From Vibrio ziniensis (GTDB lineage Bacteria > Pseudomonadota > Gammaproteobacteria > Enterobacterales > Vibrionaceae), in NCBI RefSeq assembly GCF_011064285.1, contig NZ_CP049331.1, positions 2,666,001 through 2,730,000 on the forward strand: a DNA stretch of 64,000 bases. Reading direction: 5' to 3'. Every line of letters starts with the position of its first letter. Positions within the stretch are counted from its first letter, which is position 1. The notes under the pieces were generated by a model. That model made no database searches. It saw nothing but the letters and a program-made list of their open reading frames with translations, and had not been told where the DNA came from. Positions 44,961 to 54,788 of the stretch are shown in pieces. Both the position numbers and the translations under genes were made by a program.

Positions 44961-46016
44961 TTAAAAACTTTTACTTCGAGTGAGTAACCAAAGTAAATAT
45001 GCACCACCAACGAGGCTCGTTAACTGCCCTATCGGCAAGTTGAAACCAAAGGGTTTGGTTTGAGAAACCATGTCAGCAACAAGAAGTAGCCCTGCCCCCA
45101 TTACGGCTGAAGCAGCAACAGGAATATGACCAACGCGCAGAATACGAATCACAAGCTGAGGGGCAGACAAAGCAATAAACCCGATAGGACCAGCCGCCGC
45201 AACGGCTAACGCCGCTAATGCAACTGAGAGAAAGGTCATAACCAATCTCTCTCTTTCTACGGAGACGCCAATCTGCGCTGCCATATCATCGCCCATTTCC
45301 AGTAAATGAAGGGTTCTGGCTTTATAAATCACAATAGGAACGATGATAAACACCCCTATCATTACAGGTATCGCATGGTTCCAGTTTCTTGCATTAAGAG
45401 ACCCCGCTAACCACAAGTTGGCAATGACGGCTTGGTCCAAATTACCTTTCACCAGCATCAATCCATTGAGTGCATTTAAAATTGAGCCAATCCCTATACC
45501 AATCAAGATGAGTCGATAACCGCCCACAACACCGTGTTTTCTAGATAGCAAGTACACCACAACCGCAGTGACCATTCCCCCTAGCACAGCCGATAACATG
45601 ACAGCTTGAGCTGAGTTTTGAAAAACGATGATTTGAATCAGCGCACCACTTGCGGCTCCAGTAGTGAAACCAATAATATCCGGCGACCCTAATGCATTTT
45701 TTGATACAGATTGAAAGACAGCACCTGATACCCCCAAAGCAATACCAACAAATAACGCTGTTACCACCTTTGGCAGTCGAATGTTCCACACAATTCGTTC
45801 AGCTATAGGCTCATTCGTTTGACCCAAAAGAACAGCAAACAGTTTTTCAAAAGTCAGTGGAAATGAGCCAACTGTGAGCAAATATAGGCTCATCAATACC
45901 AGAGCAATGATAGCTCCGCCAACAAACAACCATTCCCGACGCGAATAGCGAACTGTGACGCCTTTGAATTGAATCAGTTGATCACTTAACACTGCAGAAT
46001 TAAGAACTTTGCTCAT
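44961..46016 (-). CDS. Ferric siderophore ABC permease (FepG-like)
   Basis: A 351-residue FecCD-family permease: RLPKVVTALFVGIALGVSG, NALGSPDIIGFTTGAA and GPIGFIALSAPQLVIRI, with about nine or ten membrane helices. Overlaps the upstream permease by 4 bp and precedes the ATPase. Confidence 0.93.
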   Translation of the reverse strand: MSKVLNSAVLSDQLIQFKGVTVRYSRREWLFVGGAIIALVLMSLYLLTVGSFPLTFEKLFAVLLGQTNEPIAERIVWNIRLPKVVTALFVGIALGVSGAVFQSVSKNALGSPDIIGFTTGAASGALIQIIVFQNSAQAVMLSAVLGGMVTAVVVYLLSRKHGVVGGYRLILIGIGIGSILNALNGLMLVKGNLDQAVIANLWLAGSLNARNWNHAIPVMIGVFIIVPIVIYKARTLHLLEMGDDMAAQIGVSVERERLVMTFLSVALAALAVAAAGPIGFIALSAPQLVIRILRVGHIPVAASAVMGAGLLLVADMVSQTKPFGFNLPIGQLTSLVGGAYLLWLLTRSKSF

Positions 46017-47032
46017 AGTTCAGTCATCCTCCATTTTCGAACCAACAGTACAAATATTGGACCACCAAGCAGAGCGGTCATAATACCCACACTGATTTCA
46101 TCTGGAGAAACAAGGACCTTACCTACAGTATCAGCAATAGAGATAAGCAAGGCTGATATCACCATTGAATATGGCAACAACCACTTATGTTCCGAACCAA
46201 CGAAAAATCGAGCAATATGCGGAGCAGTCAATCCTATGAAATTTAATGGCCCTACAGCAGCGGTGGCAGAGCCTGCTAGAACAGTAATTGCAATTGATGC
46301 CCTAAGCCAAACACTGGTTTGGTTAACTCCGAGTGATTGGCTGACGTCACGACCAAGAGAGACAGTATTCAACTCTTTAGCTAGACACAGGGTGTAAGTT
46401 AACCCAATGAATACCACTATAGAAATAGGATAAAGCACATCGAAACCACGACCTTGCAAGGAGCCAACGGCCCAATGGCGAAATTGGTTAAAAGCTTCTT
46501 CTTGGCTGTTAACTGTAATGATTTGCGTCAGCGAAAGCAGTATCACAGACATCGCAATCCCCGATAACACCACTTTAACAGGGTTAACTCCACGGCTTAG
46601 GCCAGCGAGTAAATAGATAATAGCCCCAGCGAAAGCGGCGCCAATAATGCTAAACCACATGTAGTGATGAATGTCTGTCAGTCCAAATACGGCAATTGCT
46701 AATACCACCGCGAATGTTGCTCCAGAATTCACCCCTAGTAACCCGGGCTCAGCTAAAGGATTACGAGTAAGAGTTTGCATCAGCACACCAGCAGCACCAA
46801 TTGCCAATCCAACAACTAAGGCTAACATTGCTCTTGGCAAACGCAGGTGATGAACAATTAAATGTTCACTATTGGTTGCAGAATAATGAGTTAATGCTTG
46901 CCAAGTAACCTCAGGAGCAATGTGTCTTGAGCCGAAGAACAGCCCAACAAACGCACAAAGAATGGCGGCTGCGAGTAGTAGCACTAATCCTAAATAATAG
47001 GTCGATGATTTATGACCACTTAACACTGACAT
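46013..47032 (-). CDS. Ferric siderophore ABC permease (FepD-like)
   Basis: A 339-residue FecCD-family permease: RLPRAMLALVVGLAIGAAG, LTRNPLAEPGLLGVNSGA and GPLNFIGLTAPHIARFF. Overlaps the second permease by 4 bp and lies 5 bp after the binding-protein gene. Confidence 0.93.
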   Translation of the reverse strand: MSVLSGHKSSTYYLGLVLLLAAAILCAFVGLFFGSRHIAPEVTWQALTHYSATNSEHLIVHHLRLPRAMLALVVGLAIGAAGVLMQTLTRNPLAEPGLLGVNSGATFAVVLAIAVFGLTDIHHYMWFSIIGAAFAGAIIYLLAGLSRGVNPVKVVLSGIAMSVILLSLTQIITVNSQEEAFNQFRHWAVGSLQGRGFDVLYPISIVVFIGLTYTLCLAKELNTVSLGRDVSQSLGVNQTSVWLRASIAITVLAGSATAAVGPLNFIGLTAPHIARFFVGSEHKWLLPYSMVISALLISIADTVGKVLVSPDEISVGIMTALLGGPIFVLLVRKWRMTEL

Positions 47033-47037
47033 TTGAA

Positions 47038-47973
47038 TTACTTAACCACACCAAATTGCTGTTTCAATAACTCAACAATCTCCATACTGCTGTAATAATC
47101 AATACGGAAAGAATTCAACCCCAATGGGTAAACTTGGTGTTTTTGCACCGAAGGTAAATTGACTAAAACCGGATCGTCCATCACTTTCTGAGCCTTGCTC
47201 TCATCAGCAACAATGACAAACGTGACAGGTGATTTAAGCATTGTTAGAGTTTCAAAATGAACTCGAACGAAGTCACTACGCTTGTCACTGAAAGTCTCCC
47301 AGTCATCTTTCGCACCTTCAATATCAAAGCCAAGCGCATGCAGTAGTTCACTATGAGGACCGGTTACTTTCGCTATCACATTGGCAATACCAGGACCATT
47401 GTAAGCAATGATATTAGCTTTTGTGTCTGGCAAATTGAGCTGAACGCTTTTTAAATAATCGTTAAATTCAGAGATTTTTTGCTTAACAAACGCTTCTCGG
47501 CCCGTTGCAAAGCCGAGTTTTTCAGCTAGCTCCTGCCAAGTTTGAGCGCCGTAATCAACAATAATAACCGGCGCAATTAGCTGAAGTTCCGATACAAGAT
47601 CATAAACAGAGTCACCGCCTGTTGCCGCGACCACTATCAAATCAGGCATCACTGCATAAGCCATTTCAGTATCAACGCTGCCAACAGCCCAAAGCGGCTG
47701 AATATTTCTTTGCTTAGCTATCTTCTCCCACTGAGCAAAAAAGCGACCATCACCCGCAACGGAGCTAGCAGCAACCGGCGCATCAATAGCAATCAAGGTT
47801 CCAGTGACCGTGGTCGTGGTAGAAAGAATTTTCTGTGGTTTATGTGGAATGACTGTGGTCGTTCCATCGGAATTGACAAATGTTCTTGGCCACTGCTCAT
47901 TACTCGCTTGAGCCGCGATTGAATTCGTCACACTGAGCACTGCCGTTAACAAGCAAATGATAATGCGTATCAT
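47038..47973 (-). CDS. Periplasmic ferric siderophore-binding protein (FepB-like)
   Basis: The open frame begins at 48012; I use the ATG at 47973 (MIRIICLLTA region), which gives a signal peptide ending SIAAQA. An ATG at 47985 is possible. The class III binding fold is visible: PQKILSTTTTVTGTLIAID and YAVMPDLIVVAATGGDSVY. First gene of the transporter operon, divergent from fes. Its start codon lies inside a Fur-like palindrome. Confidence 0.9.
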   Translation of the reverse strand: MIRIIICLLTAVLSVTNSIAAQASNEQWPRTFVNSDGTTTVIPHKPQKILSTTTTVTGTLIAIDAPVAASSVAGDGRFFAQWEKIAKQRNIQPLWAVGSVDTEMAYAVMPDLIVVAATGGDSVYDLVSELQLIAPVIIVDYGAQTWQELAEKLGFATGREAFVKQKISEFNDYLKSVQLNLPDTKANIIAYNGPGIANVIAKVTGPHSELLHALGFDIEGAKDDWETFSDKRSDFVRVHFETLTMLKSPVTFVIVADESKAQKVMDDPVLVNLPSVQKHQVYPLGLNSFRIDYYSSMEIVELLKQQFGVVK

Positions 47974-47974
47974 A
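47956..47974. promoter_or_regulatory. Fur-like box at binding-protein start
   Basis: AATGATA-ATGCG-TATCATA. It covers the chosen start codon of the binding-protein gene and is 98 bp upstream of fes. Confidence 0.6.
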
Positions 47975-48071
47975 GGGATTACCATTAATATTAATTTTCG
48001 GTATCCTAACACATATTTTGTTCAGATAAACACTCAGTATTATCTGAAAGTGCTAACTCCTGGAGATAAGA

Positions 48072-49355
48072 GTGGATCTACAAGCTTTAACTCAACAAAC
48101 CGAGCTTAATCAATTTGATATAGGTAGTAGTCAGTGGTGGGACAAGGTTTCTCAAGTTGGGACACCAATACAAATATCCCGTAATGACGGCACGGCTGAT
48201 CTACTATTTTTATGGCAAGAGCAAACCATAGAACCAAAGCACAAGGCGATTTACATCGAAATTAATGGCGTAATAAACCACCATGATTTCAATGCCGCAG
48301 AGCTTACTCACTATAAAAATACCGATGTTTATTACTATGTTTGCAACATTGAAGACACTTGGAATGGTACTTACGCGCTAATACCTGTAACTGAGGAATC
48401 GGTACAACCTGCTTATCTGGGGAATGAACAGCAACAAATCACGCAACATCGCAACTGGATAATGGAACGTAGAAAGCACCATATCGCAGATCCCTTTAAT
48501 AAAATGAATCTCCACTATGGTCCATGGGCAGCAGCACATTCACGCGCCTATCTCGATCCCAACGTAATCCATCCATCCTGGACAGATTTCGATAACAGCA
48601 CAACCAAAGTAGATTGGTCAGAGCTTTGTCGAACACATATTTACCAAAGTAAATTACTGCAACAAAATCGCCGGTTCTGGACCTATTCCACAGCAGAGCA
48701 AACAGACAGTGATCTACCTTTAGTGATCCTGCTCGATGGTGAGTTTTGGGTTGAATCAATGCCAGTTATGAGTCCACTTAGCTCTTGTACTCAAAAAGAA
48801 CTTCTTCCACCAGCAGTCTATTTGATGATCGATGCTATTTCAGTTCAACAAAGAGGCGAGGATCTCACCTGCAATCCCGTGTTCTGGCATGCCGTTATAG
48901 AAGAGATGATCCCTATGGTTGCCCAACACCATTCTATCTCACTGGATAAGGATAAAACGATCGTTACAGGACAAAGCTATGGAGGACTATCTGCTTTATA
49001 TGCAGTACTTAATTGGCCTGAAAGATTCGGTAAAGCACTCTCTCAGTCAGGATCATTCTGGTGGCCACATATGTCTTTAATACACAACTCACATCAAGAA
49101 GACATTGTTATGTCACTTCCAGAATCGCTTTATCTTGATAAATACATCTCATCACTGGATAGCCAATATAAACTGGATGTTTATCTAGAGGTGGGACTGC
49201 GTGAACAAATGATGATACCACTAGCTGAACACATGCACCGAAAACTTAGTACAGAAAACCATAATTCCACTCTCAGCTTTTACGATGGCGGCCACGACAG
49301 ACTGATATGGCGTGAAGGGTTAATTAAAGGGCTAACTTGGCTATTTAAACAATGA
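48072..49355 (+). CDS. fes: Enterochelin esterase-type hydrolase Fes
   Basis: A 427-residue Fes homologue starting at GTG with GGAG upstream. An N-terminal lid domain precedes the alpha/beta-hydrolase: nucleophile Ser in VTGQSYGGLSALYAVLNWPE (GQSYGG), SQSGSFWWP, and catalytic His in YDGGHDRLIW. It hydrolyses imported ferric catechol ester siderophores in the cytoplasm. Divergent from the importer operon, implying shared iron control. Confidence 0.93.
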   Translation: MDLQALTQQTELNQFDIGSSQWWDKVSQVGTPIQISRNDGTADLLFLWQEQTIEPKHKAIYIEINGVINHHDFNAAELTHYKNTDVYYYVCNIEDTWNGTYALIPVTEESVQPAYLGNEQQQITQHRNWIMERRKHHIADPFNKMNLHYGPWAAAHSRAYLDPNVIHPSWTDFDNSTTKVDWSELCRTHIYQSKLLQQNRRFWTYSTAEQTDSDLPLVILLDGEFWVESMPVMSPLSSCTQKELLPPAVYLMIDAISVQQRGEDLTCNPVFWHAVIEEMIPMVAQHHSISLDKDKTIVTGQSYGGLSALYAVLNWPERFGKALSQSGSFWWPHMSLIHNSHQEDIVMSLPESLYLDKYISSLDSQYKLDVYLEVGLREQMMIPLAEHMHRKLSTENHNSTLSFYDGGHDRLIWREGLIKGLTWLFKQ

Positions 49356-49521
49356 AATCAAGGTTAAATATAACGATCAAATGTGAGAAATATAAACCAG
49401 TAAAAATCTGAATAATGACGTGAACTCTTTTCTAAGCAGATCACTGTTTCTCCCAGCTCAATGCATATAATGAAACCATGTTTCTATTTAAAAGACCCTT
49501 CATTTCATAAAGGAAAATACC

Positions 49522-52113
49522 ATGAATAAGTCTTTAGCAAACGGGCTAGGGATTGCGGCTATACTCTACCTTTCTTCAGCTTCTGCCACTGCACTCTATG
49601 ATGTCACCGTATCTCAGGATGGATCGGCTAGTTACACATCAATACAACAAGCTATCGACAGTGCTCCAGATGGAGAACAACCATTTGTCATTTACATAAA
49701 AAATGGTGTGTACCAAGAAAAACTTCATATTACTCGTCCTAATATCTACTTGATTGGCGAAGATCGAGACAAAACGATCATTACAGCCACAACAGCAAAC
49801 AGCATGAAGGATGAGAATGGGAAAAACTTTGGTACATTCGGTAGCCGCACCGTAAGTATTGATGCTCTAGACTTTAAAGCACGATCGTTAACGATCGAAA
49901 ATGGTTTTGATTACCCTGCAAACCAAGCTAAAGCGAAAGACGATCCAACACGTCAAAAGGGGACTCAAGCTGTTGCTCTCCTCGTCTCACATAATGGTGA
50001 TAGAGCCCAGTTTAAAGATGTGAACCTTGTCAGCTACCAAGACACACTTTATCTACGTGCTGGTCGCTCTTATTTCGATGACTCACAAATTAGTGGCACA
50101 GTAGATTTCATCTTTGGTCACGGAACAGCACTAATTGAAAACAGCGATATTGTTGCTCGTTACCGCGATGATGTAAAAGAAGGTGAACCACTAGGCTATA
50201 TAACAGCCCCAGCAACAGATATTGCATCACCATTTGGTTTGGTCTTCAAAAATTGTAACTTAACCAAGGAAACAAATGTCCCAGCAGGAAGCTATGGTCT
50301 AGGTCGCCCTTGGCATCCAACAACACAATTTTCTGATGGTCGCTATGCAGATCCGAATGCGATCGGTCACACAGCCTTTATCAATTGCCAAATGGATGAT
50401 CATATCTATGGCTGGGATAAAATGAGTGGCAAAGATATTAATGGCGAGAAAATCTGGTTCCAACCACAAGATTCAAGATTCTGGGAACATGCCAACCAAG
50501 GCAAAGGTGCAACACAAAGTGCCGAACGTCCACAACTCAACGGCAGTGACATAGCCAAATACACAACTCAAAGTATTCTGTCTAATTGGCAGCCTGATAT
50601 TTCACTTGGTGAACAGAGCCAACTTACTGGCCAAGTGACTCATAGAAGCATGGTCTTCCCTGCTGCTGTTAGCATTAAAGATAGCTTAGGTAAGGTAGCC
50701 ACTACTGAGACGGATGCAAACGGTCACTACCAATTATCAATTGCAACAATGACTCCGCCTCTTTTGGTAACCGTTGATGACCGCAGCGGCAATACCTGTA
50801 TCAACAGTGATACTAAACGATCTATTTGTGCGACCGCGATAGTTCCAGAGGCTAACAATAACCAGATCACCATTGCGAACGTAAACCCCTTCAGTGACTT
50901 GGTAGTATCAAGCCTTGCCGATGCAGAAAATATTGACGGTCCTCAGGTTCTTGCAGCTAAAACACGAGTTCCTGCGCTTTCTCATCAAGCATGGCTAAAG
51001 GCTAACAGTAATTTTAACAACGCATTCAAAAATGTAGTTAAAGCCCACGGACTGAATCCTAATCAGCTTTGGGATCCAGTAAGCTACCAAGAAAAATATC
51101 AACCAGTAATGAATGAGTTGGCTTCTCAGGTTATTCATAACTTGGGACACAACACCAAGACTGGCCAGCTATCAAAGACTTTCTTGGCTGACCTAGCGTT
51201 TAGACCCATCATCAACCTAGATACTATTCCTAATTACGTTTTAAGCGATAATCAGTTAGCAACTGCAGCTAATACCGTCCTCAATGCTAAAACTCGTTTG
51301 TTTATTGTCAGTGATTCTACAGCGTCTAATTATCCTTTAGACGTCTATCCTCGCATGGGTTGGGGGCAAGCCTTTGCAAGTAAATTCAACAATAACGATC
51401 TGACTATCGTTAACGCAGCACAATCAGGTCGCAGTTCTCGTGACTTTATTAATGGTCGTTGGCTGAGCTTTGTTGAGCCACTAGTAAAACCAGGTGATTA
51501 CCTTTTCATTCAATTTAGCCACAATGATGAAAAATGTGATGGTGCAGCTAAAGGACGCGGACCGCTTGATGTTGGTACTTTGTGTACTTATCCAAATAGT
51601 GCTGACGGTAATCCTCAGTTTCCTCAAGGGCAACCTGAATACTCTCTTCAACACTCATTAGAGCGTTACTTAAGCTTTGCTAAACAACATCAACTCAATC
51701 CGGTTATGCTGACCTCACTTCCTCGTGCTCGTACCGCAAATAACAAAGCAGGTACACCAGTAACGTCTAAACAACATGTTACGGCTCAAAATAGTAATAA
51801 CGGTTTCCGTTTCTTTGGTGACTACACAGCAACCGTACGCCAAACAGCAGAAGCTAATAACGTACCTCTGTTAGATATGCAAACACGCGTAATTGACATG
51901 GCTAACGAAAGCTCAAGAGGTGAATGGCAAAACATATGGTTAGCGGTAGATCCTAAGCAATATCCTTATTATCAAGGAAAAACAGGATCAATCGATAAGC
52001 CCGATGTTACACACTTCCAAAAACAAGGTGCTGAAGCTATCGCTGACTTAGTGTTAAAAGAGATAAAAGCCCAGAAATCACTGTCTAAATTGAGTCAAGT
52101 GATTGCTCAATAA
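49522..52113 (+). CDS. Secreted pectin methylesterase fused to SGNH acetylesterase
   Basis: An 863-residue two-enzyme protein. A signal peptide ends near residue 23. Residues 26-335 are a CE8 pectin methylesterase: YQDTLYL near 172, GTVDFIFG near 194 and LGRPWHP near 260. A linker with a short beta domain follows. Residues 590-850 are an SGNH hydrolase of rhamnogalacturonan-acetylesterase (CE12) type: FIVSDSTASNY, SGRSSRDF, FSHNDEK and DVTHF. The two halves remove methyl and acetyl groups from pectin. No pectate lyase is nearby. Confidence 0.9.
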   Translation: MNKSLANGLGIAAILYLSSASATALYDVTVSQDGSASYTSIQQAIDSAPDGEQPFVIYIKNGVYQEKLHITRPNIYLIGEDRDKTIITATTANSMKDENGKNFGTFGSRTVSIDALDFKARSLTIENGFDYPANQAKAKDDPTRQKGTQAVALLVSHNGDRAQFKDVNLVSYQDTLYLRAGRSYFDDSQISGTVDFIFGHGTALIENSDIVARYRDDVKEGEPLGYITAPATDIASPFGLVFKNCNLTKETNVPAGSYGLGRPWHPTTQFSDGRYADPNAIGHTAFINCQMDDHIYGWDKMSGKDINGEKIWFQPQDSRFWEHANQGKGATQSAERPQLNGSDIAKYTTQSILSNWQPDISLGEQSQLTGQVTHRSMVFPAAVSIKDSLGKVATTETDANGHYQLSIATMTPPLLVTVDDRSGNTCINSDTKRSICATAIVPEANNNQITIANVNPFSDLVVSSLADAENIDGPQVLAAKTRVPALSHQAWLKANSNFNNAFKNVVKAHGLNPNQLWDPVSYQEKYQPVMNELASQVIHNLGHNTKTGQLSKTFLADLAFRPIINLDTIPNYVLSDNQLATAANTVLNAKTRLFIVSDSTASNYPLDVYPRMGWGQAFASKFNNNDLTIVNAAQSGRSSRDFINGRWLSFVEPLVKPGDYLFIQFSHNDEKCDGAAKGRGPLDVGTLCTYPNSADGNPQFPQGQPEYSLQHSLERYLSFAKQHQLNPVMLTSLPRARTANNKAGTPVTSKQHVTAQNSNNGFRFFGDYTATVRQTAEANNVPLLDMQTRVIDMANESSRGEWQNIWLAVDPKQYPYYQGKTGSIDKPDVTHFQKQGAEAIADLVLKEIKAQKSLSKLSQVIAQ

Positions 52114-52126
52114 AATAACCATCTGA

Positions 52127-52160
52127 AACAAAACAGCCACTTTATAGTGGCTGTTTTGTT
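52127..52160. terminator. Bidirectional terminator after pectin esterase
   Basis: AACAAAACAGCCAC and GTGGCTGTTTTGTT are perfectly complementary around TTTATA; it serves both convergent genes. Confidence 0.9.
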
Positions 52161-52182
52161 AAACTTCATTTGTACTCGAACA

Positions 52183-54486
52183 TTAACTTTCCAACACTTG
52201 TCGACTGAGTGTAAGTGAATCAAGCTCTGACAATTTGAGCTGCTGAGGTAAAAAAGGAATCACACCCAACGTTTTATTCGAGAACATCTTTAATTGCCTC
52301 GTTCTCCCTTCCGAAGCAACAGCATCTCGCTGTCCGTGACTTAAAAGTCCTTCGACAACAATCTCACTATTTTCCCAGCGAGAAAGCTGAATATATGCTG
52401 TACCAAACAGAATGTAAGGAAATCCAGACTTTTCTAAAGGTGCTGGCATTTCACCATTAAGAATCCCTTCCAGATAGGAGCCGCCATGAAGTTGGATTGT
52501 TTCACCATTTTCAGTTTTGCACAGAACATCGCCCCAAGCTTTATCCAGCTCAAACTCAAATTGCTGTAATTCTGCTACGGTCTCTTCCAACGCTTGCTGG
52601 ATTTGTTCAACACAATCAACAGTTAGATTTAATTGAGTACCTAACTCTGGATCTCCGCTACTTGGCACACTCAACAGATTGAGCTGTACCACTTTGTTCC
52701 AAAATAGATGGAACAATAGAGCGCCTCGGCTATCAGAGTTATTCTTCCTATCCCATTTCGCTAATACTTTACTTGCCGCTTGAATAGACAGAGATGAAGA
52801 CGGTTGCAGATGAGACAGAATATCCTGCAAGAAAGTTTCTGCCGCATAATTTCGGTTATCAAACAACACTTCTAATGCATTGCTCGGTGTAATAAAAGGC
52901 GCTTGGCTTAGCTCTTTCATTCGAATTGCCGACATAGCTAATCGAGGATCATAGCTAAGCCTAGCTGCAATACTCTTCGCGATTTGATGTTCTGGTTTGT
53001 GCTGCCCAAATACTGAAGGGAAATCAGGCTGACAAACACCATATTCGGTGTACTTGTAACTATTGTTCGCGTTGTGAATGATCCCACGGGAGAACACATT
53101 AGGATAAAAAGAGGTCGGTGCCGTTAAAGGACGACGATTTTCGTCTCGAAATGAACAAACGCTTCGAGTTCCATCTAACACATTAAATGCCGCAGCATGA
53201 TCACCAATATGACATGCAGCCATCTGTTCATCCGTAATCGGCGGAACATTGCCCGCCATCACATAAGCAATATCACCGTGCCTGTCAGCGACAATCAACT
53301 GACATAAAATGCCTCGATTAGACTCTATCGATTGAACAAACTCGCTTGTTGTATGCGTTTTTGCTGCCGCCAAAAACTGATCTATACCACGCGCATTGCG
53401 CTCGCCAGGGTTGGTAATTGCATACCATCCTTCAGGTTTACCCTGTCTTTGTGGCAGCTTAAACAAGAACCCCAGCTCCGAGTGAAGGAAATGATAACGA
53501 CGAGTTTCAATCTCTCCGTTATCTTCTAGAACATCAATATTGATCTCTTTTATCTCGAGCGGCTTCAGCTTCCCATCCATAAGATAGGTTGGATTTAGTT
53601 CAGTTTCTTGAATATCCATGAGTTGAAGAACAAAAGAGGTTACTGTTGCCGCATCCAAAATGGACCATGACACGTCAGCATTGTAGCCTGTAAGAGGAAG
53701 CGGAAAACCTAAGAAAGAAGTACCAGCGACATCTAATTCCCCAGGGATGGTGAGATGATACTGATGCATATAGATACGCTGCTGATGTGGGGTTCTTTGC
53801 CATGCCGAGTGAGGATTGCCAAGAAGAATAGCTCCCTCACCTTCAATAACATCACCACCAAATGCCCACGCATTACTACCAAAACCACCTTCAACAATCA
53901 CCTCTTCACTATGGCAAGTGTGGTGATTACTTGCCAAATCAGCTCGCCACGCTCCTGATGATGCAACCAGATAAGGACCAATTTCGATCAATTCTTTCAT
54001 AATGCCAAATCGCATCGCAGAACGAATCACATCCTCTGCCTCGAAAGTGATTAACGGCTCTGCACTGTTCCTTTCGTGCCATTCTTCTTCTGTCAAAGAT
54101 TGAACGAAGTGATTTAGACCATTCACATAACCAACAACATAAGCTCGTGCATCATCGCTGAGGTTTGCCAATTCTTCCTTTGCCCATTCCACTGGCATGC
54201 GTAAGCGGAACATTAAATCTGAATTCAGGTTGGTCGTTTTTAGAAAGCCAATAGTTGAGAACTGTTCAGCGCCGTAATATTTGGAACGTTCGCCGCGTAA
54301 CACAATCGCCTGTGCCGATATTTCCGCCAAACGATCTCGAGCATGAACATAACCATAGCCAAAACCAAGAGATTGGTAATTGCCCGCTTCAATATGAGGA
54401 ATATCGTTTTCTGTCCAACTGATTTTGACAGTATCTAAGTTTTTTTTGAGCATACATAGCGCCTGTTTTGGGACGATAGTCTTCAT
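52183..54486 (-). CDS. Penicillin acylase-family Ntn-hydrolase
   Basis: A 767-residue protein of the penicillin/AHL acylase family. The alpha-chain motif YGYVHARDRLAE is at residues 44-55; the autocatalytic nucleophile is Ser204 in EGGFGSNAWAFGG; LTGYNADVSW follows. Family members are normally exported, but here the N-terminus (MKTIVPKQALCMLKKNLD) has no hydrophobic segment, so it looks cytoplasmic. A Fur-like palindrome sits 56 bp upstream and siderophore genes lie nearby, suggesting an amide hydrolase in siderophore use. Substrate unknown. Confidence 0.85.
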   Translation of the reverse strand: MKTIVPKQALCMLKKNLDTVKISWTENDIPHIEAGNYQSLGFGYGYVHARDRLAEISAQAIVLRGERSKYYGAEQFSTIGFLKTTNLNSDLMFRLRMPVEWAKEELANLSDDARAYVVGYVNGLNHFVQSLTEEEWHERNSAEPLITFEAEDVIRSAMRFGIMKELIEIGPYLVASSGAWRADLASNHHTCHSEEVIVEGGFGSNAWAFGGDVIEGEGAILLGNPHSAWQRTPHQQRIYMHQYHLTIPGELDVAGTSFLGFPLPLTGYNADVSWSILDAATVTSFVLQLMDIQETELNPTYLMDGKLKPLEIKEINIDVLEDNGEIETRRYHFLHSELGFLFKLPQRQGKPEGWYAITNPGERNARGIDQFLAAAKTHTTSEFVQSIESNRGILCQLIVADRHGDIAYVMAGNVPPITDEQMAACHIGDHAAAFNVLDGTRSVCSFRDENRRPLTAPTSFYPNVFSRGIIHNANNSYKYTEYGVCQPDFPSVFGQHKPEHQIAKSIAARLSYDPRLAMSAIRMKELSQAPFITPSNALEVLFDNRNYAAETFLQDILSHLQPSSSLSIQAASKVLAKWDRKNNSDSRGALLFHLFWNKVVQLNLLSVPSSGDPELGTQLNLTVDCVEQIQQALEETVAELQQFEFELDKAWGDVLCKTENGETIQLHGGSYLEGILNGEMPAPLEKSGFPYILFGTAYIQLSRWENSEIVVEGLLSHGQRDAVASEGRTRQLKMFSNKTLGVIPFLPQQLKLSELDSLTLSRQVLES

Positions 54487-54541
54487 TTTTCAATGTGATA
54501 TAAAACCTCACATTTCAAGAACATCAATCGCACTTGGTAAT

Positions 54542-54560
54542 AATAATGATTTGCATTATT
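54542..54560. promoter_or_regulatory. Fur-like box upstream of acylase
   Basis: AATAATG-ATTTG-CATTATT, a perfect 7-5-7 palindrome, 56 bp before the acylase start. Confidence 0.7.
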
Positions 54561-54714
54561 ACACAGTTAACTCAAAAATAATAAAAACCTGCATCAATTT
54601 GTCTGCGAAGCTCCGCTCAGACTCCATTGGTTTGTAGGGTTCGCATGATCAATGCTCACATTCATCAATGATTTTTCTAGAGTGGTACGAGAAGGGGCAT
54701 TGCACTCGCCAATA

Positions 54715-54756
54715 TGAAAAAAGAAAATGGCAGCGACGTGAGTCAAACTGCCATTT
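54715..54756 (-). terminator. Terminator after glmS
   Basis: On the minus strand AAATGGCAG and CTGCCATTT pair around a 15-nt loop and run into TTCTTTTTTC, 33 bp after the glmS stop. Confidence 0.8.
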
Positions 54757-54788
54757 ACATATCCGGTTAGAATCAAATAATTTATTGA

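Noticed and set aside
54594..54776. 60-codon ORF downstream of glmS
   Set aside because: It overlaps the glmS terminator and has no ribosome site or recognisable sequence.
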